Positions 1 through 9,766 of a stretch of 38,404 nt of DNA are shown here, in pieces; the first letter of the stretch is position 1, and each line of letters opens with the position of its first letter. A program made the translations under genes and the position numbers. Location: the NCBI RefSeq assembly GCF_039916245.1, contig NZ_JBDSLS010000084.1, positions 1 to 38,404 of the forward strand, read 5' to 3'. Below the pieces are notes generated by a model. That model was not told the origin of the DNA and did no database searches. It saw nothing but the letters and a program-made list of their open reading frames with translations. The DNA is from Gelidibacter sp039916245 (GTDB lineage: Bacteria; Bacteroidota; Bacteroidia; Flavobacteriales; Flavobacteriaceae).

Positions 1-791
1 GTGTAATTGGAAGAACTCCAAACCTGAGATTCGTATTCCGATTCCAACGATTTTAAAACGTCATATTTATGACCTTCCACCAGCTCGCCTTTAGCGATAA
101 TCAGCGTTTCTCGTTCAACATTGCCATGAGTAGTCGATATTTTATTCAACTCTTCATCCAATGCATTTTTGGTCATGGACTTATTGACTTTCAAATTGGG
201 TTCAATCAAATCAAAAAACAGGGACACAAATACCGAACTAAAATTCGAATTTCCTTTTTCTTCAAGTTGCTTTTCCAAGAGTTTTCGAAAGGCGTCTATT
301 TTAGCAAGTTCTGAATAGGTCGTAGAAGCTATCTGATTCTGGCCATCCAAAATCACCACATTCTTATCATTGGGATAATTGTAGTCCTCTTCTAAAACAC
401 CATTTTTATAAATCTCGTTAAGTACCGTTTTACCGATTTTGTACAACTCCGTTTTTTTACGACCCAAGGAATCATTAAAGGTAGCATTGAACTTCTTGTT
501 GTAATCGTCATATACAAAATCCTTGACTTCCTCGGTAATATCAAAATAAATGGCACTATTTTCAATAATGGCCGATTTCTCCTTTTCTAACTCTTCTGGC
601 GATTTTTGAATAGCAAAGTCGAATGGCGCATACAGATTTTCAGATTGCCAGGGTTTGTTTTTATCAAAATTGTATTTGAACTTTCCACTTTTAGGAAAGA
701 GGTAAACAATTAGAAACGTTGTCCCAATAAATAGGATAATTTTGTAAATAAGTGAATGATTCTTGTACCACTTGTTTATAATATTTTTCAT
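1..791 (-). CDS. HD-family (PgpH-like) membrane phosphohydrolase, N-terminal part only
   Basis: The reading frame starts with ATG at 789-791 on the minus strand and runs off the left edge, giving about 263 residues without a stop. After a short basic N-terminus there is one membrane segment (about residues 13-31, IYKIILFIGTTFLIVYLF), followed by a long soluble, charged region. The sequence GELVEGHKYDVLKSLESEY near the edge resembles the end of the extracytoplasmic 7TMR-HDED domain of PgpH-type proteins. In that family this domain is followed by seven membrane helices and a cytoplasmic HD phosphohydrolase domain, with c-di-AMP phosphodiesterase activity in Gram-positive members. The helices and HD domain would lie outside this window, so the activity is inferred from the family. 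It is transcribed divergently from the thiolase gene. Confidence 0.72.
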   Translation of the reverse strand, partial: MKNIINKWYKNHSLIYKIILFIGTTFLIVYLFPKSGKFKYNFDKNKPWQSENLYAPFDFAIQKSPEELEKEKSAIIENSAIYFDITEEVKDFVYDDYNKKFNATFNDSLGRKKTELYKIGKTVLNEIYKNGVLEEDYNYPNDKNVVILDGQNQIASTTYSELAKIDAFRKLLEKQLEEKGNSNFSSVFVSLFFDLIEPNLKVNKSMTKNALDEELNKISTTHGNVERETLIIAKGELVEGHKYDVLKSLESEYESQVWSSSNY

Positions 792-886
792 CAAAATCTT
801 ATCAATTCTCCTTCAAAAGTAGTAAAATATAAAAGCATTTGTCGGTTTAACCTTAGGTTTCGTCCCAAAATCAATTAAAAAATGTT

Positions 887-894
887 TAATTTTG
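887..894 (+). promoter_or_regulatory. Bacteroidota-type -7 promoter box for the thiolase gene
   Basis: TAATTTTG fits the Bacteroidota consensus TAnnTTTG exactly and lies 28 bases before the thiolase ATG, so transcription would start about 20 bases before the gene. No clear TTTG -33 element was found at the usual distance. Confidence 0.5.
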
Positions 895-921
895 CACCAA
901 TCAAATTAAAACCCATTAGAA

Positions 922-2100
922 ATGAGCAAAGAAGTCGTTATTGTGTCTGCAGCTAGAACTCCAATCGGTAGTTTTTTAGGAGCCTTATCTACAATTCCTG
1001 CTCCAAAATTAGGAGCTATAGCCATAAAAGGCGCCTTGGATAAGATCAATCTTAATCCAGGATTGGTGCAAGAAGTGATAATGGGCAATGTGGTACAAGC
1101 AGGAGCTGGACAAGCGCCTGCACGTCAAGCCGCTATTTATGCTGGGATTCCGGATACTGTACCTTGTACAACGGTCAATAAAGTATGTGCTTCAGGAATG
1201 AAGGCAGTCATGCAAGCAGCGCAAGCGATTGCTTTGGGCGATGCTGATATTATTGTTGCTGGAGGTATGGAAAACATGAGTTTGATTCCTCATTATTTTC
1301 ACGCGCGTACGGGAACAAAATTTGGCCCGGCAACATTGATTGATGGGATGCAAAAAGATGGCTTGGTTGATGCCTACGATGACAATGCTATGGGGGTTTG
1401 TGCTGATGCTTGTGCAACAGAATATGAATTCAGTAGAGAAGATCAGGATGCTTTTGCTGTCCAATCTTATAAACGATCTGCAGCCGCTTGGGATGCCGGA
1501 AAATTTGATAATGAAATTGTACCTGTAGAAGTGCCTCAGCGTCGTGGAGATGCTGTGATTGTTTCTAAAGATGAAGAATACACGAATGTAAGCCTGGATA
1601 AAATACCTTCATTAAGACCTGCTTTTACAAAAGACGGAACCGTAACTGCTGCAAACGCTTCGACCATAAATGATGGCGCAGGTGCCGTAGTTTTAATGAG
1701 TAGAGAAAAAGCAGAGGCTTTAGGTTTAAAACCTTTGGCCATAATAAAAGGATATGCTGATGCCGCACATGAGCCAAAATGGTTTACTACAGCGCCGGCC
1801 TTAGCTTTACCTAAAGCGTTGGATAAAGCTGGTATTTCAATAAAAGATGTGGACTTTTTTGAATTCAATGAAGCTTTTTCTGTTGTTGGATTGGCAAATA
1901 TGAAAATTTTAGGTCTGAATGATCGTAATGTCAACGTTAACGGAGGCGCGGTTTCTTTAGGTCATCCATTGGGTTGTTCAGGGGTTCGGATTATCATTAC
2001 CTTGATCAATGTATTGGAACAGAACAACGCTAAAATTGGAGCAGCAGCTATTTGTAATGGTGGCGGAGGTGCTTCAGCAATTGTGATTGAACGTGCATAA
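922..2100 (+). CDS. Acetyl-CoA C-acetyltransferase (thiolase)
   Basis: A complete 392-residue thiolase, the normal family length. It condenses two acetyl-CoA to acetoacetyl-CoA or runs the reverse thiolytic step, in the cytosol. The nucleophilic cysteine is C89 in NKVCASGMKAV. The EFNEAF motif, the histidine H348 in GGAVSLGHPLGCSG and the second catalytic cysteine C378 in CNGGGGASA are all intact. The start ATG follows a good -7 promoter box. The gene stands alone, 96 bases before an NlpC/P60-like gene on the same strand. The sequence looks more like the biosynthetic or degradative acetoacetyl-CoA type (AtoB/PhaA) than a FadA partner, because no fadB-like gene adjoins it. The substrate range cannot be read from the sequence. 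Confidence 0.95.
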   Translation: MSKEVVIVSAARTPIGSFLGALSTIPAPKLGAIAIKGALDKINLNPGLVQEVIMGNVVQAGAGQAPARQAAIYAGIPDTVPCTTVNKVCASGMKAVMQAAQAIALGDADIIVAGGMENMSLIPHYFHARTGTKFGPATLIDGMQKDGLVDAYDDNAMGVCADACATEYEFSREDQDAFAVQSYKRSAAAWDAGKFDNEIVPVEVPQRRGDAVIVSKDEEYTNVSLDKIPSLRPAFTKDGTVTAANASTINDGAGAVVLMSREKAEALGLKPLAIIKGYADAAHEPKWFTTAPALALPKALDKAGISIKDVDFFEFNEAFSVVGLANMKILGLNDRNVNVNGGAVSLGHPLGCSGVRIIITLINVLEQNNAKIGAAAICNGGGGASAIVIERA

Positions 2101-2196
2101 TATTATTAATTCTATATTTTCAATACTTATTTCCACTCCAACTCATAACGATTACTTCATCCTTAATAAAAATTAGTCAATAGACAATCTCCATCG

Positions 2197-2946
2197 ATGA
2201 CCTACGGAATTGCCAATTTAAGCATTGTCTCTTTAAGAATTGAACCTTTGGATACAACCGAACTCCTTTCGCAAGTATTATATGGCGATGTTTTTAAAGT
2301 CATTGAAAGACGAAAAAAATGGAGTAAAATCCGTTTGGAATTTGACCGCTGCGAAGGTTGGATTGACAATAACCAATATCTTGAAATTCCGGAATCAGAT
2401 TATAATTCATTAATAGACTGTGCGCAAAGACTTTCGGCCGATTTGATTGAATTTATACAAGATGCCAATGACGAATTATTAACCATTCCACTGGGATCTT
2501 CCTTAGCCGCTTTAAATTTTCTTAACCACTCCTTTGATGGGAATTGTATTTCAGGCGTTCAGCCAAAATCAAACCTAATAAATACTGCTTTTATGTATCG
2601 CAATGCGCCTTATTTATGGGGAGGCAAAACGCCCTTTGGAATTGATGCGGCAGGATTTACGCAAATGGTTTATAAATTGAATGGCTACGAACTGTTTCGT
2701 GCTGTGGAACAACAGGCAAAACAAGGAGAAGCTTTAAGTTTTATTGAAGAAAGTGAAGCAGGGGATTTGGCTTTTTTTGATAATAATGAAGGACAGATTG
2801 TGCATGTCGGGATCATTATGCCTGACAATTACATCATCCACGCCCATGGAAAAGTTAGAATTGATCGATTGGATCATTCTGGAATATACAACAGTGATGT
2901 CAAAATGCATACCCATAAACTCAGGGTCATAAAAAAAGTAATATAA
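2197..2946 (+). CDS. SH3-NlpC/P60 (C40) family protein lacking the catalytic cysteine
   Basis: 249 residues. Residues 1-70 look like a bacterial SH3 domain (LRIEPLDTTELLSQVLYGD, then WSKIRLEFDRCEGWID). Residues 125-245 are a clear NlpC/P60 domain (YLWGGKTPFGID, GDLAFFDN, VHVGIIM, IIHAHGKVRIDRLD). Active members are cysteine peptidases that cut peptidoglycan stem peptides. The family motif DCSGF here reads DAAGF: residue 151 is Ala (GCG) where the nucleophilic Cys is expected, and residue 152 is Ala (GCA) instead of Ser. The histidines H203 and H215 are kept. No signal peptide is evident, as is usual for this flavobacterial type. The rest of the protein is well conserved and unbroken, so it is probably a pseudoenzyme, perhaps binding rather than cutting peptides. 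Hydrolysis by the usual mechanism is not expected. Confidence 0.88.
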   Translation: MTYGIANLSIVSLRIEPLDTTELLSQVLYGDVFKVIERRKKWSKIRLEFDRCEGWIDNNQYLEIPESDYNSLIDCAQRLSADLIEFIQDANDELLTIPLGSSLAALNFLNHSFDGNCISGVQPKSNLINTAFMYRNAPYLWGGKTPFGIDAAGFTQMVYKLNGYELFRAVEQQAKQGEALSFIEESEAGDLAFFDNNEGQIVHVGIIMPDNYIIHAHGKVRIDRLDHSGIYNSDVKMHTHKLRVIKKVI

Positions 2947-2985
2947 AAAAAATGCTATCCCAAAAGAGATAGCATTTTTTTATTG
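2947..2985. terminator. Bidirectional intrinsic terminator
   Basis: The inverted repeat AAAAAATGCTATC / GATAGCATTTTTT (arms 2947-2959 and 2968-2980, 8-base loop) has a T-run on the right and an A-run on the left. It lies between the convergent NlpC/P60-like and TPR genes and should serve both. Confidence 0.85.
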
Positions 2986-3000
2986 AATCCATCGGTACAA

Positions 3001-4275
3001 TTATTTTTGACCGCTTTCCAAAGCTTCAACTTTGGCTTTCATTTCTTTATATTTTGCAGTTTCACCAATAGCGCTATAGATATTCACTAAGGTTTTTGCT
3101 GCTTGCAAATCTGTAGGTCTTAACTTAAGCGTTGTTTCCAAATATGGAATCGCATCGGTATAAAGTTTAGTTCTTTCAGCTTTAAGTTGATCGTACTTTT
3201 TGTTGTCAGCAGCTGAACTACCAAGCGCATTCATTTTTTCAATAATATCTTGCTCTTGACTTAAGATTAATACGGCCATATTATTATATACATCCGTATA
3301 ATCAGGCTTTAATTCGATTGCTTTTTCATAATAGCCTTTAGCTTCTTGGGTTTCGCCGGCCTCAGCTGCTACGATACCCAAGTTAAATAACAATTCTGGA
3401 TTGTTTGGATCCTTTACCAAAGCTTCTTGGATCAGACTTTTAAATTCCTCTCTGTTGCCCATTTTCAATTGCATGTTAGCTTCAGAAATAATCAAAGAAG
3501 AATCATCAGGATTCGCTTTCCTTGCGTCTTTCATCGCTGCTACAGCTTTCTCGTTATCTCCTTGGTTCATGTATATCAAGGCAACGTTTCTAACAATTTC
3601 TCCTTTTTTAGAAGCTGATTTTTTAGCCTGTGGCTTAATATGCGTTCCAGCTTTAACAGAAATATCCATCAAACTCTTTGAAGGAAATGATTCTTCTTCG
3701 TTTGTAGTCTTATTAATGGCTACATATTCCGTTTCAACCCCATTATATCCAAGATTTTTAAGCTCTTCATAATATTTCAAAGCTACTGGGTAATCCTCAC
3801 CATTTACCGCTGTTGCAGCTGCATAATAAAGATACAAGGTGTCTTTTGTTGACATTCTGTAGGCTTTTTCAAATCCGGCAGAAGAAGCTGTAAAGTTTTT
3901 GCTTTCTAAAGCTTCATTTGCTTTGGTCAAGAAAGAAGTCAGCATGCCTTGTTTAATTTCCTGAACGTTTTTAGAATACTTTCCATTCTTTCCTTCAGTC
4001 TTTTCCACCATATCCAAACTTTGGATGGCCGTATCCATATCAGCACCTGATCCAGTACCGTTGGCATAATACGCTTGTCCTTTTAAAAAGTAGAACTGAG
4101 CCTTCATTTTGTCGTCTGCATTTCCAATTAAGGACTCTGCAGAATTAATTGCAGATTTAGCCTCTGCGTAGTTACTTTTCTTTAAGGCTTTTTCAGCGTC
4201 CTTCAATTCGTTCTTTTGTGCAAAAGAAAACGAACCTACTAAAAGTGCCAAAGCGACGATCGTTTGTTTTTTCAT
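3001..4275 (-). CDS. Secreted tetratricopeptide-repeat protein
   Basis: 424 residues beginning with a typical Sec signal peptide (MKKQTIVALALLVGSFSFAQ), so it is exported to the periplasm or envelope. The mature part is helical with TPR-like units, clearest around residues 225-335 (for example NPELLFNLGIVAAEAGETQE followed by AKGYYEKAIELKPDYTDVYN). TPR domains are protein-binding scaffolds, and no enzymatic motif is visible. The gene begins 25 bases after the end of gyrA on the same strand and is probably co-transcribed with it. I recall this gyrA-TPR pair from other flavobacteria, but the reason for it is not evident from the sequence. The specific partner and role are unknown. Confidence 0.85.
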   Translation of the reverse strand: MKKQTIVALALLVGSFSFAQKNELKDAEKALKKSNYAEAKSAINSAESLIGNADDKMKAQFYFLKGQAYYANGTGSGADMDTAIQSLDMVEKTEGKNGKYSKNVQEIKQGMLTSFLTKANEALESKNFTASSAGFEKAYRMSTKDTLYLYYAAATAVNGEDYPVALKYYEELKNLGYNGVETEYVAINKTTNEEESFPSKSLMDISVKAGTHIKPQAKKSASKKGEIVRNVALIYMNQGDNEKAVAAMKDARKANPDDSSLIISEANMQLKMGNREEFKSLIQEALVKDPNNPELLFNLGIVAAEAGETQEAKGYYEKAIELKPDYTDVYNNMAVLILSQEQDIIEKMNALGSSAADNKKYDQLKAERTKLYTDAIPYLETTLKLRPTDLQAAKTLVNIYSAIGETAKYKEMKAKVEALESGQK

Positions 4276-4300
4276 TTTTAGTTATTTTAAGTATTTAGTG

Positions 4301-6874
4301 TTAATTATTATTTTCGTCTTCTAAGTTATCAAGAGTTGTGCCGTCTTCGTTAGAAGGCTCATTGTCAACAGATTCATTTAAATCGTTTTCAAGTAGCTCA
4401 ACTTCTTCCTCTTCTTCACTCATTACTTTTGCAACTGCGGCAATAGAATCATTGCCTTTCAAATTGATTAATTTCACGCCTTGAGTAGCTCTTCCCATGA
4501 CACGAAGATTTTTTACTGCCAAACGAATAGCTATCCCAGACTTGTTAATAATCATTAAATCATCGTCATCACTTACCGATTTGATGGCCACCAAACTACC
4601 TGTTTTTTCAGTAATAGAAATGGTTTTCACACCTTTTCCACCTCTGTTGGTAATTCGATAAACTTCGACACCATCTTCTGGATCATCAATATAAGTACGT
4701 TTACCAAAACCATTTTCAGAAACTACCAATACAGATTCTTCCATTGGATTTTCAATAGTCACCATACCAATGACTTCGTCTTTATCATGTGCCAATCGAA
4801 TACCTCTTACACCAGAAGCACTTCTTCCCATCGGACGTGTTTTAGCTTCCTCAAAACGAATCGCTTTACCAGATTTTAGAGCCAACATCACCTGACTGTT
4901 ACCAGTGGTTAATTTCGCTTCTAGTAAAATATCATCGTCCTTAATAGTAATGGCATTAATACCATTGGTTCTTGGACGCGAATATTGCTCTAAAGATGTT
5001 TTCTTAACCTGACCGTTTTTAGTTGCCATAATGACATAATGGCTATTGATATACTCTTCGTTCTTCAGGTCTTGAGTACAAATAAACGCTTTTACTTTAT
5101 CATCCTGTTCAATATTAATCAAGTTTTGGATCGCTCGACCTTTTGAGGTTTTGCTACCTTCAGGAATTTCATAAACACGCATCCAGAAACATTTACCTTT
5201 TTGAGTAAAGAACAGCATGTACTGGTGATTGGTTCCAACAAACAAATGCTCCAAGAAATCCTCATTACGGGTGGTAGATGCTTTCTGACCTACTCCTCCT
5301 CTATTCTGAGTTTTATATTCGGTCAATGACGTACGTTTAATATAACCCGCATGTGAAATGGTAATGACCACTTGCTCATCAGGAATCATATCCTCAATGC
5401 TCAAGTCGCCACCTGCATATTCAATGACTGAACGACGCTCATCGCCATACTTATCTTTAACAACAGCCAACTCATCCTTGATGATTTGCATACGACGTTC
5501 TTCTTTATCAAGAATATCTTTCAAATCTTCAATGGTTTTCATCAACTCATCATATTCAGAACGTAATTTGTCTTGCTCTAAACCAGTTAATTGACGCAAA
5601 CGCATCTCCACAATAGCTTTCGCTTGTATTTCAGAAAGTGCAAAACGTTCAATCAACTTCTCGCGTGCTTCATCAGCATTCGATGAGGAACGGATTAATG
5701 CAATAACTTCATCAATATTATCTGAAGCAATGATTAATCCTTCTAAAATGTGGGCGCGTTCTTCTGCTTTGCGAAGTTCATAGATAGTCCTTCTTATTAC
5801 AACCTCATGTCTATGCTCAACAAAATGATGAATCATATCCTTTAAGTTCAACAATTCTGGACGACCTTTCACAAGCGCGATATTGTTAACACTAAAAGAC
5901 GACTGTAACGCAGTGTACTTATATAAGGTGTTCAAAACGATATTAGGAATCGCATCGCGCTTCAACACGTAAACAATACGCATCCCGTTTCTATCGGATT
6001 CATCACGAATCATGGAAATCCCGTCAATTTTCTTTTCATTGACTAAATCAGCCGTTTTCTTGATCATCTCGGCCTTATTGACTTGGTATGGGATTTCAGT
6101 GACGATGATCGTCTCTCTCCCTTGAACCTCTTCAATAACTGCTTTTGCTCTCATCACAACTCTACCACGACCTGTTTTAAAAGCCTCTCTTACGCCATCA
6201 TAACCATAAATTATTCCTCCAGTAGGAAAATCTGGAGCTTTAATATGTGTTATCAACTCGTCAATATCGATATCACGATTATCAATATAAGCGATGATGC
6301 CATCAACTACTTCACTTAAATTATGAGGAGGCATATTCGTCGCCATACCCACTGCAATACCAGAAGCTCCATTAACTAAAAGTCCAGGAATACGTGTAGG
6401 CAAAACGGTTGGTTCTTGTAAAGTATCGTCAAAATTGAGTCGATGATCAACAGTTTCCTTATCAATGTCTGCCAACATGTCTTCAGAAATTTTACGCATT
6501 CGCGCTTCTGTATAACGCATTGCTGCAGGGCTATCACCATCAATGGAACCAAAGTTACCTTGTCCGTCCACTAACATATAGCGTAAACTCCAATCTTGAG
6601 CCATACGAACCATGGCGTCGTAAACGGAGGTATCACCATGTGGATGGTATTTACCGAGTACTTCACCAACAATTCTTGCTGATTTTTTATGAGCCGTGTT
6701 TGCTCTAATTCCTAGTTCATGCATGCCAAAAAGCACACGTCTGTGCACTGGTTTTAGACCATCCCTAACATCTGGTAAAGCACGTGACACAATGACTGAC
6801 ATTGAGTAATCAATGTAAGCCGATTTCATTTCATCTTCAATGTTGATAGGAATCACTTTTTCTCCTTCTGTCAT
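4301..6874 (-). CDS. gyrA: DNA gyrase subunit A
   Basis: 857 residues, the normal length. Together with GyrB it introduces negative supercoils in an ATP-dependent reaction. The N-terminal breakage-reunion domain includes the catalytic tyrosine Y121 (AAMRYTEARM). In the quinolone-resistance-determining region (HPHGDTSVYDAMVRMAQ) the position matching E. coli Ser83 is Thr82, and Asp87 is kept as Asp86. Thr is native in several bacteria, so resistance cannot be inferred. The C-terminal beta-pinwheel contains repeated blades and a GyrA-box-like NRGGKG, and the protein ends in a long acidic tail (EEEEEVELLENDLNE and onward). That GyrA box together with the DNA-wrapping pinwheel supports gyrase rather than topoisomerase IV. 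It is divergent from clpC across about 260 bases. Confidence 0.97.
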   Translation of the reverse strand: MTEGEKVIPINIEDEMKSAYIDYSMSVIVSRALPDVRDGLKPVHRRVLFGMHELGIRANTAHKKSARIVGEVLGKYHPHGDTSVYDAMVRMAQDWSLRYMLVDGQGNFGSIDGDSPAAMRYTEARMRKISEDMLADIDKETVDHRLNFDDTLQEPTVLPTRIPGLLVNGASGIAVGMATNMPPHNLSEVVDGIIAYIDNRDIDIDELITHIKAPDFPTGGIIYGYDGVREAFKTGRGRVVMRAKAVIEEVQGRETIIVTEIPYQVNKAEMIKKTADLVNEKKIDGISMIRDESDRNGMRIVYVLKRDAIPNIVLNTLYKYTALQSSFSVNNIALVKGRPELLNLKDMIHHFVEHRHEVVIRRTIYELRKAEERAHILEGLIIASDNIDEVIALIRSSSNADEAREKLIERFALSEIQAKAIVEMRLRQLTGLEQDKLRSEYDELMKTIEDLKDILDKEERRMQIIKDELAVVKDKYGDERRSVIEYAGGDLSIEDMIPDEQVVITISHAGYIKRTSLTEYKTQNRGGVGQKASTTRNEDFLEHLFVGTNHQYMLFFTQKGKCFWMRVYEIPEGSKTSKGRAIQNLINIEQDDKVKAFICTQDLKNEEYINSHYVIMATKNGQVKKTSLEQYSRPRTNGINAITIKDDDILLEAKLTTGNSQVMLALKSGKAIRFEEAKTRPMGRSASGVRGIRLAHDKDEVIGMVTIENPMEESVLVVSENGFGKRTYIDDPEDGVEVYRITNRGGKGVKTISITEKTGSLVAIKSVSDDDDLMIINKSGIAIRLAVKNLRVMGRATQGVKLINLKGNDSIAAVAKVMSEEEEEVELLENDLNESVDNEPSNEDGTTLDNLEDENNN

Positions 6875-7132
6875 ATATAAATTAATTAGATTTTTTGTAA
6901 GTTTTCAAATCGTGCTAAGATAAGCCTTTTATGAGTTTTAACGCCACTTTATCGCGTGTTTTTGGCATAGTTTATTAACAATAGCCCGCATTTTTATTTA
7001 ATAAGTATCTCGTTAAATGTTTTGAGATTGTGAAGTTTTTTTCGTCACTTAGCCAATATGAAAACATTTAAGGTATAGTTTTTGCCCTAATACAGTAGTT
7101 TTCATTATTTTTAATGCAGAAAGGATTTTAAT

Positions 7133-9682
7133 ATGGATGATAATTTTTCCCCAAGAGTAAAAGATGTAATAGCCTACAGCAAGGAAGAAGCTTTACGGTT
7201 GGGACATGATTTTATAGGTACTGAACATTTAATGCTAGGGTTGCTAAGAGATGGCAATGGCAAAGCTATTGACATTTTAAGCGCTTTGGAAATTGATTTA
7301 AACCACTTGCGACGTAAAGTGGAGATCTTGAGTCCGGCAAACCCAAGCCTTATTTCGACATCAAACGAAAAGAAAAACCTACATTTAACAAGACAAGCGG
7401 AGCGTGCGCTTAAAACCACTTTTTTAGAAGCTAAGTTATTTCAAAGCACCTCAATCAATACGGCACATTTATTATTGTGCATCTTAAGAAATGAAAATGA
7501 TCCAACAACAAAGCTTTTAAACAAGCTTAAAGTGGATTATGATAACGTAAAAGAACAATTCAAGTCTATGATAACTAACAATGATGACTACACAGAATCT
7601 CCAAAGGCGGAGTCATTTTCTGATGACGATTTAAATGAGGAGAATGAAACGAAACAAAACCCATTCAGCCAATCTACGGCAAAAGGTGTCAAAAAGTCAA
7701 AAACACCAGTTCTAGATAATTTTGGTCGTGACTTAACGGTTATGGCTGAAGAAGGTAAACTGGACCCCGTAGTTGGTCGCGAAAAAGAAATAGAACGTGT
7801 TTCTCAAATTTTGAGCAGACGTAAAAAGAACAACCCCTTACTTATTGGTGAACCAGGTGTTGGTAAATCGGCCATTGCGGAAGGTTTAGCACTCCGAATC
7901 ATCCAACGTAAAGTGTCACGCATACTTTTCAACAAACGCGTTGTGACTTTGGATTTGGCGAGTTTAGTTGCTGGAACCAAATATCGTGGACAGTTTGAAG
8001 AGCGCATGAAAGCCGTGATGAATGAGTTGGAAAAAAACGATGATATCATTCTTTTTATTGATGAAATCCATACGATTGTAGGTGCCGGTGGTGCCACAGG
8101 AAGTTTGGATGCCTCCAATATGTTTAAACCCGCTTTGGCTAGAGGGGAAATACAATGTATCGGCGCCACTACTTTGGATGAATACAGACAGTACATTGAA
8201 AAAGATGGTGCGTTAGAGCGTCGTTTTCAAAAAGTGATCGTTGAACCAACAACTGTTGAAGAAACCATTCAGATTTTAGAAAACATCAAAGATAAATATG
8301 AAGAACATCATAATGTGCAATACACTCCAGAAGCCATTATAGCTTGTGTAAAGTTGACGAACCGCTATATGACCGAACGTTTCTTGCCAGACAAAGCTAT
8401 TGATGCTTTGGACGAAGCAGGCTCCAGAGTCCATATCACGAATATCGATGTGCCAAAACAAATTTTAGAGCTCGAAAAGCAATTGGAAGCGGTTAAGGAA
8501 ACCAAAAACTCCGTGGTCAAAAAGCAAAAATATGAAGAGGCTGCAAAACTGCGTGATGATGAAAAACGTTTAGAGAAAGAATTGGCGGTGGCCCAAGAAA
8601 ACTGGGAGGAAGAAACCAAGCTGCATAAAGAAATCGTTACTGAAGACAATGTTGCAGATGTGGTCTCCATGATGACCGGAATTCCGGTAAACAGAATCGC
8701 ACAAACCGAAAGCAATAAATTGGCCAATTTGCCAGAACTGATCAAAGGAAAAGTCATTGGACAGGATGAAGCAGTTGCGAAGGTCGTAAAAGCCATTCAA
8801 CGTAATCGTGCCGGACTAAAAGACCCTGACAAACCAATTGGCTCATTTATATTCTTAGGTCAAACAGGAGTTGGTAAAACGCAGTTAGCCAAAGTGTTGG
8901 CCAAGCAACTTTTCGATAGTGAAGATGCGCTTATTAGAATTGACATGAGTGAATACATGGAAAAATTCGCCATCTCAAGACTTGTTGGTGCACCTCCAGG
9001 ATACGTAGGTTATGAAGAAGGTGGACAGTTGACTGAAAAAATCAGACGCAAACCTTACTCCGTACTTTTATTGGACGAGATTGAAAAAGCGCATCCTGAT
9101 GTGTTTAATATGTTGCTACAAGTACTCGATGATGGATTCTTGACGGATAGTCTTGGACGTAAGATCGATTTTAGAAACACCATAATCATCATGACATCTA
9201 ATATTGGCGCTCGTAAATTGAAAGATTTTGGACAAGGTGTCGGCTTTGGAACCGCAGCAAAAGCTGCCCAGGCTAGCGATAATTCCAAAAGCATTATTGA
9301 AAATGCCCTTAAGAAAGCATTCGCTCCTGAATTCCTAAACCGAATCGATGACGTGATGGTCTTCAACACGCTTGAAAAAGAACATATCGATAAGATTATT
9401 GATATCGAGTTGGAGAAATTAATTCTTCGCATTAAAGACTTGGGTTATGAACTGACATTGACTTCTAAAGCAAAGGATTATATTGCTGAAAAAGGATTTG
9501 ATAAAGAGTATGGCGCAAGACCTTTAAAACGTGCGATTCAAAAATACGTTGAGGACACTTTGGCCGAAGAGATCATCACAGCACACCTCAATGAAGGCGA
9601 CAAAATAACCATGGATTTGGACTCAGAATCCAATGAATTGGTGGTTAAGATTGAAAAACCAGTAAAACAGACGGAATCATAA
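7133..9682 (+). CDS. clpC: AAA+ unfoldase ClpC of the Clp protease
   Basis: 849 residues. The N-terminal double Clp-N repeat (about 1-150) binds substrates or adaptors and is followed by a polar linker. The first AAA+ domain has Walker A GEPGVGKS at about 239-246 and Walker B ILFIDEIHT. The middle domain carries a UVR-like stretch (KKQKYEEAAKLRDDEKRLEKEL begins it), which marks ClpC rather than ClpB or ClpA. The second AAA+ domain has Walker A GQTGVGKT near residue 576 and Walker B VLLLDEIEKA. A GVGF loop near residue 704 matches the [LIV]GF type tripeptide that docks on ClpP. It unfolds proteins with ATP and feeds them to ClpP in the cytosol. It is a single gene with its own terminator. No mcsA or mcsB adaptor genes adjoin it. 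Confidence 0.96.
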   Translation: MDDNFSPRVKDVIAYSKEEALRLGHDFIGTEHLMLGLLRDGNGKAIDILSALEIDLNHLRRKVEILSPANPSLISTSNEKKNLHLTRQAERALKTTFLEAKLFQSTSINTAHLLLCILRNENDPTTKLLNKLKVDYDNVKEQFKSMITNNDDYTESPKAESFSDDDLNEENETKQNPFSQSTAKGVKKSKTPVLDNFGRDLTVMAEEGKLDPVVGREKEIERVSQILSRRKKNNPLLIGEPGVGKSAIAEGLALRIIQRKVSRILFNKRVVTLDLASLVAGTKYRGQFEERMKAVMNELEKNDDIILFIDEIHTIVGAGGATGSLDASNMFKPALARGEIQCIGATTLDEYRQYIEKDGALERRFQKVIVEPTTVEETIQILENIKDKYEEHHNVQYTPEAIIACVKLTNRYMTERFLPDKAIDALDEAGSRVHITNIDVPKQILELEKQLEAVKETKNSVVKKQKYEEAAKLRDDEKRLEKELAVAQENWEEETKLHKEIVTEDNVADVVSMMTGIPVNRIAQTESNKLANLPELIKGKVIGQDEAVAKVVKAIQRNRAGLKDPDKPIGSFIFLGQTGVGKTQLAKVLAKQLFDSEDALIRIDMSEYMEKFAISRLVGAPPGYVGYEEGGQLTEKIRRKPYSVLLLDEIEKAHPDVFNMLLQVLDDGFLTDSLGRKIDFRNTIIIMTSNIGARKLKDFGQGVGFGTAAKAAQASDNSKSIIENALKKAFAPEFLNRIDDVMVFNTLEKEHIDKIIDIELEKLILRIKDLGYELTLTSKAKDYIAEKGFDKEYGARPLKRAIQKYVEDTLAEEIITAHLNEGDKITMDLDSESNELVVKIEKPVKQTES

Positions 9683-9705
9683 CTTATTATTCCTGAAAAT
9701 AAAAG

Positions 9706-9737
9706 AAGCATCTGTGAAATATCAGATGCTTTTTTGT
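9706..9737 (+). terminator. Intrinsic terminator of clpC
   Basis: AAGCATCTG (9706-9714) pairs with CAGATGCTT (9723-9731) around an 8-base loop and runs into T6. It lies 24 bases after the clpC stop. Confidence 0.85.
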
Positions 9738-9766
9738 TTTAATTTCGCTGCCGATTAAATTTAAAT

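Noticed and set aside
4301..6874. Thr82 in gyrA as a quinolone-resistance change
   Set aside because: Thr at this position is native in several bacterial lineages and Asp86 is unchanged, so no resistance claim can be made from sequence alone.
7804..8796. Several minus-strand open frames of 60-143 codons inside clpC
   Set aside because: They are antisense shadows of a conserved AAA+ gene, with serine- and phenylalanine-rich translations and no motifs.
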